Shown: positions 38,029 to 47,258, counted from the first letter of the stretch. The stretch: 64,000 bases of DNA from Crateriforma conspicua (GCF_007752935.1 NZ_CP036319.1:5560501-5624500); one strand, 5' to 3'. The notes: a model not told the origin generated them from the sequence alone. Program-made: numbers and translations.

Positions 38029-39257
38029 CCGTCCTGCGAATCGCCCGTCGGATCCGCATCGCTGGGCGGATCCGACGGTTTCTGTTTCTTTCGCTGTGAC
38101 CAAACATGGCTGCTGGCGCGGTGGATGACGCCGTCCCCCATCGCGTCGCGCAGGTTGTCCGACACGCGATCAATCGCTCGCTGGTCGGCCTGATGGGTCT
38201 CGTCGTCAAACAGTGACATTTGACGCACCGGTCGCACGTCGGTCAGCCCTCCAAGGGAAACACCGATCAGCCGTACCGGCCTGGGTTGGCGTTGTCGCAT
38301 TTCGTCCAACAACGTCATCGCCGTTTCCAGAATCAGCCCGGTCGAATCCGTCGTCTGCGGCAGCGTCCGGGCCCGTGTGAATGTCTCAAAGTCCTCGCGG
38401 CGATACTTCAGCGTCACCGTCTTTGCGACGCGATCGCTGCGACGCAGCCGCCACGCGGTCTGTTCGCTCAGGTAACTGACGACGCTGGACAGAACTTCGC
38501 CGGAAGTCTGGTCTTCGGAAAACGTTCGCTCGTGACTGATTTGTTTTGCCTGACGATCGGGCACGACCCCGCGGGGATCGATTCCGTTGGCCAGTCGGCA
38601 CAAGTGTTCGCCCCAACTGCCGAAACGACGTCGCAATTGGTCGGCGTCTTGCTTTCGGATATCAATGATGTGACGAATCCCCAGCTCACCAAGTTTTCGT
38701 TGTCCGACTTTGCCGACGCCCCACAATCGTGACACGGGCAACGGATCTAAAAACGCTTGCACCGTCGCCGGGTCGACCATCACAAAGCCATCGGGCTTTT
38801 GCAGATCGCTGGCGATTTTTGCCACGAACTTCAGCGGCGCTATCCCGACACTGGCGGTCAAGCCGACTTCATCAGCAATCGCCTGTTTGATCGCGCGTCC
38901 GATCGTTTCGGCCGAACCGTACAACCGTCGGCTGCCGGTGACATCCAAGAACGCTTCGTCCAACGACAACGGTTGGACCAGCGGCGTGAAGCGATGAAAG
39001 ATCTCGCGGACCTGTCGCCCCACATCGACATAGTGCGACATGCGACCTTTGACGAACACCGCATCGCGGCACAACTGAACGGCACGTCGTCCCGGCATTG
39101 CGCTGTGAATGCCGAATCGACGTGCTTCGTAACTGGCCGCCTGAACGACGCCTCGCCCACCGGTTCCACCGACCACCACCGGTCGGCCACGCAGTTCGGG
39201 ACGATCGCGTTGTTCGATCGACGCATAAAACGCGTCCATGTCGACATGCAGAATCAT
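38013..39257 (-). CDS. dinB: DNA polymerase IV (Y-family translesion polymerase)
   Basis: The protein has 414 residues. The catalytic carboxylates lie in ILHVDMDAFYASIEQRD and in PLSLDEAFLDVTGS, with the SYEARRFGIHSAMP motif between them, all DinB-specific. The helix-hairpin-helix thumb (VSRLWGVGKVGQRKLGELGI) and little finger follow. The C-terminal 60 residues are polar and lack the canonical beta-clamp motif at the very end; QMSLFD near residue 355 is a good clamp-binding candidate (QxxLF). It carries out error-prone bypass of lesions. It is convergent with the PHP gene with a 16-base overlap of coding ends. Confidence 0.95.
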   Translation of the reverse strand: MILHVDMDAFYASIEQRDRPELRGRPVVVGGTGGRGVVQAASYEARRFGIHSAMPGRRAVQLCRDAVFVKGRMSHYVDVGRQVREIFHRFTPLVQPLSLDEAFLDVTGSRRLYGSAETIGRAIKQAIADEVGLTASVGIAPLKFVAKIASDLQKPDGFVMVDPATVQAFLDPLPVSRLWGVGKVGQRKLGELGIRHIIDIRKQDADQLRRRFGSWGEHLCRLANGIDPRGVVPDRQAKQISHERTFSEDQTSGEVLSSVVSYLSEQTAWRLRRSDRVAKTVTLKYRREDFETFTRARTLPQTTDSTGLILETAMTLLDEMRQRQPRPVRLIGVSLGGLTDVRPVRQMSLFDDETHQADQRAIDRVSDNLRDAMGDGVIHRASSHVWSQRKKQKPSDPPSDADPTGDSQDGHRRT

Positions 39258-39390
39258 CCCGTTGTCCGCTGGTCGAACGTCAAAGAGGTCAATACGAAAC
39301 TCAATCGCACCGACCGGATCATCCCATCATTGTCGGGTCGGCGAACCGCACCAACGTTCGCTTGAAAAATGACCGTGATCTCGCGACGGC

Positions 39391-40071
39391 TCATAAGTCG
39401 CCCAACAAACAATCGGCCACGCCCTGGTGATCCGAAAAATCGTGCCAGATCGCATCCGGACCGGCCGCCGACAATTCCTCGTACGTCTCGCCCCCGGTAC
39501 ATACCGCGACCACCGACGCCCCGATATGACGCGCGCAAACGATATCGGCCACCGTGTCACCGATCACCACAACATCACGACAAGCATCGTCGCCGTGTCG
39601 GCGTCGGATCGTATCTAAGGTCCGTGATGCCAAATCGTTCCGCTGGGCATCCAAGTCCCCGCCGACGATCCACTGGATGTAGTGTCGCAAATGAAAGTGT
39701 TCCAATTTGCGAGTCGCGGTTTCCGGCAAGTTGCCCGTCATCGATGCCAGCCGGCAAGATCGCGCCGGTGCCAACGCCTTCAACAATTCCGCAACGCCCA
39801 CGAACACTTCGCCACCGCTGCGTTGCAATTCCCCCGGAAACCGTTCCGCATACCCCACGCGGAATCGCCGACGTCGCTGTTCGGTGGGCTCCAATCCGTT
39901 CATCTCCAACATCTGGGCCATCAACCCCATGTCGGTGCGACCGTGAAACGATCCGACCATTTCCGGATCCTCCAAGCCGAATTCTTCCCGCAGCGTTCGC
40001 AGCATCGCCCGACGACCGCCTCCGTGCGCGGTCAACAACGTTCCATCGATGTCAAACAATAACGTCCGCAT
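39391..40071 (-). CDS. HAD-superfamily phosphatase, phosphoglycolate-phosphatase-like
   Basis: The protein has 226 residues. The HAD motifs are motif I LLFDIDGTLL (Asp7 nucleophile, Asp9), motif II SMTGN, motif III Arg/Lys region, and motif IV VVVIGDTVADIVCA. The cap domain between residues about 17 and 85 is helical, as in subclass I Gph/PGMB enzymes. It would dephosphorylate a small phosphorylated metabolite; the substrate is undetermined. It lies 133 bases downstream of the dinB start on the same strand and is probably transcribed separately. Confidence 0.85.
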   Translation of the reverse strand: MRTLLFDIDGTLLTAHGGGRRAMLRTLREEFGLEDPEMVGSFHGRTDMGLMAQMLEMNGLEPTEQRRRRFRVGYAERFPGELQRSGGEVFVGVAELLKALAPARSCRLASMTGNLPETATRKLEHFHLRHYIQWIVGGDLDAQRNDLASRTLDTIRRRHGDDACRDVVVIGDTVADIVCARHIGASVVAVCTGGETYEELSAAGPDAIWHDFSDHQGVADCLLGDL

Positions 40072-40432
40072 GGTTCAGTCGGCGAAGATCAAATTCAATG
40101 ATGGTGGGATGGACCGGTAAAGGATGAAACGGCAAGGCGTCTTCGGGCATGGGCGGCCCCTGGCGGAGCAATGCGATCGCTGGTGTTTTGTCCGGCCGGC
40201 GCCTATCCGTCTGGCCCCGTCACCCGAGGTTCTTCCGCCCGCGGCCCAGTCGCCCGCTAGCCCATCGTCCCGCGGATTCCGATACTAGCTCGGCCCGTTC
40301 AACATTCCGCCCGGTCCGGGACTCAACCGGTGTCGTCCCCGGCCCCGTCGTCCCCGGAATCGATCCGCCGCATTTGACCACGGCCCCCACTGCCCAGACG
40401 ATCATAATGTCTGGGCGGCGGATTGTCGGGAC
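40072..40432 (+). other. Divergent intergenic region with a hairpin before ubiE
   Basis: This 361-base gap lies between the HAD gene and ubiE. The only structure I see is an inverted repeat, GCCCAGAC/GTCTGGGC with a 9-base loop (40392-40416), ending 16 bases before the GTG start of ubiE. It could modulate translation or be an operator. Short open frames elsewhere in the gap are not convincing. Confidence 0.45.
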
Positions 40433-41233
40433 GTGTCCGACGCCGCTTTCATCACACAGGTTTTCCTTCTCTTTCCCATCGTTGATCACTTGAGCCAGAC
40501 GTCTGATTCATCCACCGTCGACAAAAGCGGCGACCGCGTCCGCGAAATGTTTCGCCAGATCGCTCCACGCTACGACCGGATGAACCATCTGCTGTCGCTG
40601 AACATCGATCGCTATTGGCGTTGGCGGACGGTCCGGAAGATGGATTTCCAGCCCACCCGCCCCGTGTTGGATGTCTGCACGGGAACCGGCGACTTGGCCC
40701 TTTCGATCGCCCGAAAAGTCCCCCACGGCGTGCGCGTCTTTGGCAGCGATTTCTGCAACGCCATGCTGCGGATCGCCACCGACAAGAACGCCGAACCCGA
40801 AGGCCCGGTCAAACCGGTTCGGTTCCTGGAAGCCGACGCCCAGGCGTTGCCGTTTGAATCGGACCGCTTTCAATACGTCACCGTCGCGTTCGGTTTGCGG
40901 AACGTCGCCGATACCGATCGAGGTCTTCAAGAAATGACGCGTGTGTGCGCCCCGGGCGGCCACGTCGTCGTGTTGGAATTTTCCAAACCACGCATTCCCG
41001 TTTTGAAACAGATTTACGGCTTCTACTTTTCGCACGTGTTGCCACGCATCGGCCAGTGGATGGCGCGGAATAACCAATCGGCCTATGAGTACCTGCCCGA
41101 ATCGGTCGGCCACTTTCCGTCCGGGCCTGACCTGTTGAAACATTTCACCGCCGCCGGTTTAACCGACGTGCGATACACACCGCTGACCCTGGGTGTGGCT
41201 TCGATCTATATCGGACGCAAACCAGATTCTTGA
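40433..41233 (+). CDS. ubiE: Demethylmenaquinone methyltransferase
   Basis: The protein has up to 266 residues. It is a SAM-dependent C-methyltransferase of the last menaquinone step. Family segments are [21 protein letters not shown] at the N-terminus, SAM motif [38 protein letters not shown], and the C-terminal [15 protein letters not shown] at 40433 is the first start; a TTG at 40490 (LSQTSDSS) would give a more typical N-terminus, as the first 19 residues are not conserved. It heads a rightward cluster with ubiX, ubiA and mqnE, all of menaquinone type, so the substrate is most likely demethylmenaquinone. Confidence 0.93.
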   Translation: MSDAAFITQVFLLFPIVDHLSQTSDSSTVDKSGDRVREMFRQIAPRYDRMNHLLSLNIDRYWRWRTVRKMDFQPTRPVLDVCTGTGDLALSIARKVPHGVRVFGSDFCNAMLRIATDKNAEPEGPVKPVRFLEADAQALPFESDRFQYVTVAFGLRNVADTDRGLQEMTRVCAPGGHVVVLEFSKPRIPVLKQIYGFYFSHVLPRIGQWMARNNQSAYEYLPESVGHFPSGPDLLKHFTAAGLTDVRYTPLTLGVASIYIGRKPDS

Positions 41234-41376
41234 TCCCCTGCTTACCCTGAACCCGGGCTCACCGATCGCGCAAACCAAGCCCATCTTTTTTGGGCCACAT
41301 CGCGATTTCACCGATCGACAGGGCTTCGCCGGCCCCGATCGGTCCTTGATCTTCCATCAACCATCCCACCGCAAAC

Positions 41377-42042
41377 ATGACAGCCTCAAAACGCCCCCGA
41401 CGATTCGTCCTGGCGATGACTGGTGCTAGCGGTGCGCCCTATGCGGTCCGCCTGTTGCAAACCCTTGTTCACAGCGACGCAGAAATTCATCTGGCCATCA
41501 GCCCCAGCGGCGCGGCGGTGCTGCGTCAGGAATGTGCCTTGGACATCAACGTCGCCGATCCCGACGTGCAAGCGCTGTTGGACTTCCGCCCCACTTGGCC
41601 GGGCCAGTGGTCACAACAATCCGCGTTGGCGGCGACAGCGAACGACCACGCCCGAGTGATCGTTCACCGACACGATGACTTCATGACGCCGATCGCCAGC
41701 GGTTCCTTTCAAACCGACGCCATGATCGTTTGCCCATGCAGCGGCAGCACGCTGAGCGCGATCGCACGCTCGGCCGCATCCAACCTGATCCAGCGTGCGG
41801 CCGAAGTCCACCTGAAGGAACACCGCCGTTTGATCATCGTGCCCCGCGAAACGCCCATGTCGGTCATCCAGCTGGAAAACATGCGTCGCATCGCCTCCAC
41901 AGGCGCGGTCGTGTTGCCCGCGATGCCGGGTTGGTACCACGGCGTCAGCGGGCCCGATGATCTGGTCGACTTTGTGGTCAGCCGGATTCTGGACCAGTTG
42001 GACGTCGACAACGCATTGATTGGTCGTTGGGGTGAAACCTAA
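41377..42042 (+). CDS. ubiX: UbiX-type flavin prenyltransferase
   Basis: The 221-residue cytosolic enzyme makes the prenylated FMN cofactor of UbiD-type decarboxylases. The FMN/DMAP-binding motifs are clear: LAMTGASGAPYAVRLL at the N-terminus, IASGSFQTDAMIVCPCSGSTLSAIA, VHLKEHRRLIIVPRETP, and the C-terminal VLPAMPGWYHG. In the futalosine route a UbiD homologue (MqnL) needs this cofactor, which fits its neighbours. No UbiD gene lies in the window. The start at 41377 is followed directly by family sequence. It ends 11 bases before the ubiA start. Confidence 0.94.
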   Translation: MTASKRPRRFVLAMTGASGAPYAVRLLQTLVHSDAEIHLAISPSGAAVLRQECALDINVADPDVQALLDFRPTWPGQWSQQSALAATANDHARVIVHRHDDFMTPIASGSFQTDAMIVCPCSGSTLSAIARSAASNLIQRAAEVHLKEHRRLIIVPRETPMSVIQLENMRRIASTGAVVLPAMPGWYHGVSGPDDLVDFVVSRILDQLDVDNALIGRWGET

Positions 42043-42052
42043 AACAAACGAC

Positions 42053-43021
42053 ATGAACCAACCTGATGCGTCCCCCGTCGATCCTTCGACCGCACCCATC
42101 GCCACCGGCCGCCGCGGTGGGATCAGCGATTGGCTGGGCTTGATCCGATTCAGCCACACGATCTTCGCGTTACCCTTCGCCGCCCTGGCAACCGTGATGG
42201 CTCTGTCGACTCCGTTGCCCACCGGTGACTGGCCCAGTTTGCGGCTTCGCGACATCATCGGCATTTTGCTTTGCATGGTGACCGCACGCAGTGCTGCGAT
42301 GGCCTTCAACCGCTGGGCCGACCGCAAACTGGACGCGGACAACCCGCGGACCGCCGGCCGTCATCTGCCGGCCGGCATCTTTTCACCCGCTCAAGTCGCC
42401 TGGTTCACCGCGCTGTGCGTGCTGGGGTTCGTCGCATCGACGTTGTTGTTTTGGCCCAATTGGGTGCCGTTGGCCGGATCGGTACCGGTGATTCTTTTTT
42501 TGTGTGGATACAGCCTGGCCAAGCGATTTACCTCGGCAGCGCACCTGTGGTTGGGAATCGCCCTGTCGCTGTCGCCGGTCTGCGCTTGGGTCGCCATCCG
42601 CGGCCCCGTTTCGGTCACTCATCCGATCGACTTGGTTTCACCACTGGTGCTGGCATTGGCCGTCGCCGCCTGGGTCACCGGATTCGACATCGTTTACGCT
42701 TGCCAGGATGCCGATTTCGACCGCCGCACCGGGCTTCACAGCATCCCCGCCCGCTTCGGCATGACCGGCGCGTTCCGGATCGCCGCCGCATTCCATATTG
42801 TGATGCTGGTGGCACTGTTTGCCCTGCCATTTGTGGCCGCCTCGACCCCGCTGGGGTGGACTTTCCTGGCGGGGATGGCCGTGGTCGTCGTGCTGGTCGT
42901 TCGCCAGCACACCCTGGTGAACCCCGACGATTTGCGCAGAATCAACGAGGCCTTTTTCCAAACCAACGCCATGATTAGTCTGCTGATCCTGGTCGTCGGC
43001 GTCGTCGATTGCCTGACGTAA
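42053..43021 (+). CDS. ubiA: UbiA-family prenyltransferase (menaquinone, MqnP-like)
   Basis: The 322-residue integral membrane protein has eight to nine hydrophobic segments. The two Asp-rich motifs that bind the prenyl diphosphate via Mg2+ are NRWADRKLDADNPRTAGR and YACQDADFDRRTGLHS. It attaches a polyprenyl chain to an aromatic acid. In this context (mqnE, ubiX, ubiE) the acceptor is probably the 1,4-dihydroxy-6-naphthoate of the futalosine route rather than 4-hydroxybenzoate; that is inference. ATG at 42053 is chosen because the earlier frame start at 42020 overlaps ubiX. Confidence 0.92.
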   Translation: MNQPDASPVDPSTAPIATGRRGGISDWLGLIRFSHTIFALPFAALATVMALSTPLPTGDWPSLRLRDIIGILLCMVTARSAAMAFNRWADRKLDADNPRTAGRHLPAGIFSPAQVAWFTALCVLGFVASTLLFWPNWVPLAGSVPVILFLCGYSLAKRFTSAAHLWLGIALSLSPVCAWVAIRGPVSVTHPIDLVSPLVLALAVAAWVTGFDIVYACQDADFDRRTGLHSIPARFGMTGAFRIAAAFHIVMLVALFALPFVAASTPLGWTFLAGMAVVVVLVVRQHTLVNPDDLRRINEAFFQTNAMISLLILVVGVVDCLT

Positions 43022-43203
43022 AACCATCGTCGCCGCAGCCCGACCGGCCGTTGCGGCAACCGGCGTCATGACGGTTAACCAAACGATCCAATGCCTGGCC
43101 CCAGCGGGGATTGGCTCGGCCAGTCGGAATGGTTGTCCCGCGGGTTCCTGACACGATTTTTTTCGCCAGATTCAATCCTTCGCCAACCAAGCGCGAAACC
43201 AAT

Positions 43204-44361
43204 ATGAACAAGACCGACCGCGACGCACGCTTTCGCCAAATTCGCGACAAAGTCGAATCCGGCCAACGTCTTTCCATGGACGATGGAATCTTTCTGTACG
43301 ATCCGGAGGTTCCGCTACAAGACGTCGGCCAATTGGCCAATCTGGTCCGCGAACGAAAAAACGGCAACGTCGCCTATTACAACATCAACACGCATTTGAA
43401 TCCGACCAATGTGTGCGTGTACCGCTGTCGCTTTTGTGCTTTCCGTAGCGACCTGCGTGACCCGAAGGGTTACGCGATGTCCGATGAACAGATCTTGCAA
43501 CGCGGTCGCGAAGCCACCGAGAACGGCTGTACCGAAATGCACATCGTCGGCGGTTTGCACCACCAGAAACCCTACGAGTGGTACCGCGATCTGATCGCTT
43601 TGCTGAAAGACAATTTCCCCAAGATCCACCTGAAAGCTTGGACCGCGGTCGAAATCAACTGGTTCGAATTTCAAACCAAGAAGTCCAAACAATGGGTCCT
43701 GGACGACATGCGTTCGGCCGGTCTTGGCAGCATGCCTGGTGGCGGCGCGGAAATCTTTCACCCCGAAGTCCGTGACCAACTGTGCGAACACAAAGCCAAC
43801 ACGCATGAATGGTTACAGATCCACCAGGCCGCTCACGAACTGGGCATCCGCACCAACTGCACCATGCTTTACGGCCACGTCGAACAGGCGTACCACCGTA
43901 TCGACCACCTGATGCGGTTGCGTGAACTGCAAGACATCACTGGTGGCTTCCAGGTCTTCATCCCTTTGGCGTTTCATCCGGACAACACCAAACTGGACAA
44001 CTTGAAAAAGCCGTCCGCCCTGATGGATCTGCGGACCGTGGCGATCAGCCGGCTGATGCTGGACAACGTTCAACACATCAAAGCTTACTGGATCATGTTG
44101 GGTATCCCGACGGCGCAAACGGCATTGGCCTATGGTGCCGACGATATCGATGGGACCGTACGGCACGAACTGATTTACCACGACGCCGGTGCGACCACGC
44201 CCCAGTGCCTGTCGGTGGACGACATTCGCGGGCTGATCACCGAAGCCGGACGCGAACCGGTCGAACGCGACACCGTCTATCATCGCGTGCACCGCAGTGA
44301 AACCGATTTCCGCGATTGGCACAGCGGTCAACCCGTCGATGATGCCGTCGCGGTGTCGTAG
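43204..44361 (+). CDS. mqnE: Aminodeoxyfutalosine synthase (radical SAM)
   Basis: The protein has 385 residues. The radical-SAM cluster motif CVYRCRFC (Cys71, Cys75, Cys78) sits in NTHLNPTNVCVYRCRFCAF, a hallmark of MqnE/CofH-type enzymes, with EMHIVGGLHH, LKAWTAVEI and GSMPGGGAEIF downstream. It condenses 3-(1-carboxyvinyloxy)benzoate with SAM-derived adenosyl to aminodeoxyfutalosine, the first radical step of futalosine-type menaquinone synthesis. MqnC shares the fold, but GGGAEIF with IHLKAWTAVEI fits MqnE better. ATG at 43204 is used; the frame extends to 43111 without support. It is the last gene of the menaquinone group. Confidence 0.92.
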   Translation: MNKTDRDARFRQIRDKVESGQRLSMDDGIFLYDPEVPLQDVGQLANLVRERKNGNVAYYNINTHLNPTNVCVYRCRFCAFRSDLRDPKGYAMSDEQILQRGREATENGCTEMHIVGGLHHQKPYEWYRDLIALLKDNFPKIHLKAWTAVEINWFEFQTKKSKQWVLDDMRSAGLGSMPGGGAEIFHPEVRDQLCEHKANTHEWLQIHQAAHELGIRTNCTMLYGHVEQAYHRIDHLMRLRELQDITGGFQVFIPLAFHPDNTKLDNLKKPSALMDLRTVAISRLMLDNVQHIKAYWIMLGIPTAQTALAYGADDIDGTVRHELIYHDAGATTPQCLSVDDIRGLITEAGREPVERDTVYHRVHRSETDFRDWHSGQPVDDAVAVS

Positions 44362-44465
44362 ACTCCGGCGGTACCCCATGGATCTTTCGACGTTCGCATC
44401 GGGCCGTCGTCGCATCACGTCGCCGACGTAATTGTCCCCATTGAAATCGCACTCTCGGTGTTCCT

Positions 44466-46100
44466 TTGAATCGACGTTCTGAACATGACGACGTCGACGA
44501 TGGGTTGCCGATCGTCCGGCGGTTGTCCGAGCGATTCGATACCGCCAATCTCTTTTCACGCTTCAGCCGGCTGCCTGGTTGCGTTTGGTTCGACTCAGCG
44601 ACCGCGTCGCTGGATCAATCTCCCGCCGACAGCCCGCTGGACCGATATTCTTTCCTGGCCGCCGCGCCGGTCGCTTGGCTGCGACTGGATCTTCAGATCG
44701 CTCCGCCAGCATCCGCAAGCGACCAGCCCGACGCCCCTGCTTCAGGTCAACCGCCGCAAGGTCATCTGGAATGGTCGCGCCTGCAACATTGGGTCGACCT
44801 GTTGCCCGCAGAGAACCTGCAACACGACGACGGCATCCGTTTGCCGCCGTTTCAAGGCGGGATCGCCACGATTATCGGCTACGAAGCCGGCGCATCGCTG
44901 GAACCCGTCGGCGTCAGCCCGCATGACGACCTGCCGACCCCCGCCCTGACCGCCGGTTTGTACGACGTCGTCATCGCAACCGACCACCACGCCAATCAAA
45001 ACTGGTTATTCAGCCAAGGTTTTCTCGACGACACCGCGACTCGATCCCGTGAACAAGCCGTCCGCCGGGCGGACCAATTCCAGCGTTGGCTGGAAACCGA
45101 CGACCACGACTTGGCCCAAAAGATTGCCAACGTCTCTCCGGTGCAACAAATTGTTTACGAGGCATCTGTATCAAAGTCTGCCGATCGCCCGGGTGTCGAC
45201 CGATCACCGAGACGACAGCCCACCAGTGGCGCATCAGGGTCTCCTGTGTATTCCGCTTCCAAAAACGGAATCGACCTGACAAGCAATTTCGATCGTCAAG
45301 GCTTCATGACCAGCGTCGCTCAGATTGTCGATCGGATCTGCCGTGGCGATTCTTTTCAGGTCAACCTGGCCCAGCGTTTGACGACGCCCGCGGTTTGCGA
45401 TAGCCCGCGTTTGTATGAAAAACTGCGACAAGCCAACCCGGCCACCTTTGCCGGTTACTTTGACGCCGGCGATTTTCAGGTCCTCAGTTCATCGCCTGAA
45501 GGCTTCCTGCAAGTCCGCGATCGTCTGGTCAGCACCCGGCCGATCAAAGGGACGCGTCCCCGTGGCCGGACATCCGATGAAGACCAAACGATCGGAAATG
45601 CGTTGCGTCATAGCGAGAAGGACCGCGCCGAAAACATCATGATCGTCGATCTGATGCGGAACGATCTGTCGCGAGTTTGCGTGGACGACTCGGTCGTGGT
45701 CGACACGCTGTGCGGTTTGGAAAAGTACCAATACGTCCAACACCTGGTGTCGGTCGTTCGCGGTCGCTTGAACCCCACGCACGGCTTGGTCGATTTGATC
45801 CGATGTTGTTTTCCCGGCGGGTCGGTGACCGGGGCGCCGAAGATCGAAGCGATGCGGACGATCGCCGAATTGGAACCCCATCGTCGCGGCCCTTACTGTG
45901 GATCGATGGGCTACATCAGTTCCCAGGTCGACGCCGATTTCAACATTTTGATTCGCACCGTCACGGCCACCGCGGGCACCTGGCAACTGCCCGTCGGCGG
46001 CGGGATGACGGCACGTAGCGATCCCGCGGCCGAGTGGGACGAAACCTGGTCCAAGGCCGAGGGCATGTTGCAAGCGTTCCGTGACCTGAACGACCAATGA
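44466..46100 (+). CDS. pabB: Aminodeoxychorismate synthase component I
   Basis: The protein has 544 residues and is a chorismate-utilising enzyme that aminates chorismate for p-aminobenzoate and folate. The C-terminal half has the family core: GDSFQVNLAQRL, SPEGFLQVRDRLVSTRPIKGTRPRG (Lys of PIKGT marks PabB; TrpE has Ala), ENIMIVDLMRNDLSRVC, FPGGSVTGAPKIEAM, and YCGSMGYIS. The N-terminal domain is shorter in conserved features and holds a polar insert near residues 230-260. The start codon is TTG at 44466. No pabA or pabC is adjacent. It ends 148 bases before the tRNA. Confidence 0.92.
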   Translation: MNRRSEHDDVDDGLPIVRRLSERFDTANLFSRFSRLPGCVWFDSATASLDQSPADSPLDRYSFLAAAPVAWLRLDLQIAPPASASDQPDAPASGQPPQGHLEWSRLQHWVDLLPAENLQHDDGIRLPPFQGGIATIIGYEAGASLEPVGVSPHDDLPTPALTAGLYDVVIATDHHANQNWLFSQGFLDDTATRSREQAVRRADQFQRWLETDDHDLAQKIANVSPVQQIVYEASVSKSADRPGVDRSPRRQPTSGASGSPVYSASKNGIDLTSNFDRQGFMTSVAQIVDRICRGDSFQVNLAQRLTTPAVCDSPRLYEKLRQANPATFAGYFDAGDFQVLSSSPEGFLQVRDRLVSTRPIKGTRPRGRTSDEDQTIGNALRHSEKDRAENIMIVDLMRNDLSRVCVDDSVVVDTLCGLEKYQYVQHLVSVVRGRLNPTHGLVDLIRCCFPGGSVTGAPKIEAMRTIAELEPHRRGPYCGSMGYISSQVDADFNILIRTVTATAGTWQLPVGGGMTARSDPAAEWDETWSKAEGMLQAFRDLNDQ

Positions 46101-46248
46101 GCGGAACGCTTCCGCCGTCCCCGCCCGCCAGACAGCGGAAAAGGAGCGGGGAAAATGCGGTCACAAAAACGCTCAATTCCGACCGTCAAAACGCCGATGG
46201 AACTGGTTGTCAGAGTCGATCCATTTGGTAAGATTCTGTGAAGTACAC

Positions 46249-46321
46249 GCCCCTGTAGCTCAGTTGGTAGAGCAAGGGACTCTTAATCCCTGGGTCCAAG
46301 GTTCGAGCCCTTGCGGGGGTA
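46249..46321 (+). tRNA. tRNA-Lys, anticodon CUU
   Basis: The 73-base cloverleaf has acceptor GCCCCTG/CGGGGGT (with a G-T closing pair), D-arm GCTC-AGTTGGTA-GAGC, anticodon stem AGGGA/TCCCT with loop CTCTTAA (anticodon CTT), variable GGGTC, T-arm CAAGG-TTCGAGC-CCTTG, and discriminator A. CCA is not encoded. A terminator follows directly. It marks the left edge of a region rich in broken genes and insertion elements, consistent with use as an integration site. Confidence 0.95.
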
Positions 46322-46327
46322 CTGCCC

Positions 46328-46374
46328 AAGCCGGAAAACACGTGAATCCCCGTGTTTTCCGGCTTTTCTTTTTT
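46328..46374 (+). terminator. Rho-independent terminator of tRNA-Lys
   Basis: A perfect 15-bp stem (AAGCCGGAAAACACG / CGTGTTTTCCGGCTT) with an 8-base loop is followed by TTCTTTTTT. It starts seven bases after the tRNA end. Confidence 0.92.
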
Positions 46375-46487
46375 CCGGCAAGTCTCTGTACGACTCCGTA
46401 CGTCCCCAAATGGTCCACTTTTTGGTCCCCTTTGAGCGCCCCGTGATACCTTACTAGCGTTTAGCCAGGGTAAAGCCGGTTTTACTA

Positions 46488-47159
46488 ATGCAAACGAGCG
46501 ATTTCAGCAAGCAATCACCGGGAAAACTGGTCCCTGTCACCATGCAGGAGTACCCCGATGGACCGCTAAAACCACCCGTGTCCACCCAAACCCTGACCTT
46601 CGTCCCTAACCCGCCGCCGCCCGATGTCGACTGGGACCAGCTGCGCCTGGAGCTTTTCAACCTGAACAGTGACACGGTGTCTGTCCTGGGCAAACTCAAT
46701 GGACTGCACCAACGCGTTGGTCAAGCATCCGGGTTGCTAGTCTTCCCTCGAGTCGTGCACGGTGGAGACAGTTCCAAAACCATTCGATTGAGCGCTACAT
46801 TCGATCTCAAACTGGCACCAGACGTGGCAATCAATCCCGATGGAACGCACACGGATTATGGCTTCGTCAACGGTCCCGAGTTTACTTCAAAGGCTCTGGG
46901 CCAGTGGGCGTACGACAACAAGGTGACACTCGACTTCAGTCGTCCAGGAAAACCGACGGACAACGCTTTCATCGAGTCCTTCAATGGAAGCTTCCGAACT
47001 GAATGCCTCAACGAAAACTGGTTCTTGTCCTTTGAGGACGCACGGGAGAAAATCGAAGCTTGGCGAGTTGACTACAACGAACACCCACCACACAGCGCTC
47101 TGGGCAACCTGGCCCCCAGAGATTTCGCTTCATCTGGCCAGGCTAGCCTGGCCAGTTGA
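46488..47159 (+). pseudogene. Chimeric remnant: Fic-protein N-terminus joined to IS3-family transposase C-terminus
   Basis: A single open frame of 223 codons joins two unrelated pieces. Residues about 10-78 (LKPPVSTQTLTFVPNPPPPD, then VLGKLNGLHQRVG) resemble the N-terminal domain of Fic/DOC adenylyltransferases, without their catalytic HPFxxGNG core. Residues about 125-223 (NGPEFTSKALGQWAYDNK, RPGKPTDNAFIESFNGSFR, YNEHPPHSALGNLAPRDFA) are the C-terminal third of an IS3-type transposase OrfB with its catalytic Glu but not the first Asp. The segment between matches neither. It is probably the product of an insertion followed by deletion and unlikely to be functional as either protein. It starts about 110 bases after the tRNA terminator. 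Confidence 0.72.
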
Positions 47160-47258
47160 AGACTCCGATTTTCTCACCAAGGTTGGTACAGGTTTTGGTA
47201 GCAGGTCATAACCAACCCGTGCTCTCGTAGCCGTGGATCAGCAAATGGGGGCATCCCA
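46850..47258 (+). mobile_element. Right-end remnant of an IS3-family element
   Basis: The 3' end of an IS3 transposase gene (to 47159) is followed by a terminal sequence ending CAGCAAATGGGGGCATCCCA (to 47258). It closely resembles the right end of the intact element at 56128-57416, which ends CAGGAAATGGGGGCATTCCA. Both share the preceding CTCT(C/A)(G/A)TA(A/G)CC(G/A)TGGATCA context. The left end and most of the transposase are missing, so this copy cannot move on its own. The two copies belong to related but not identical elements. Confidence 0.72.
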
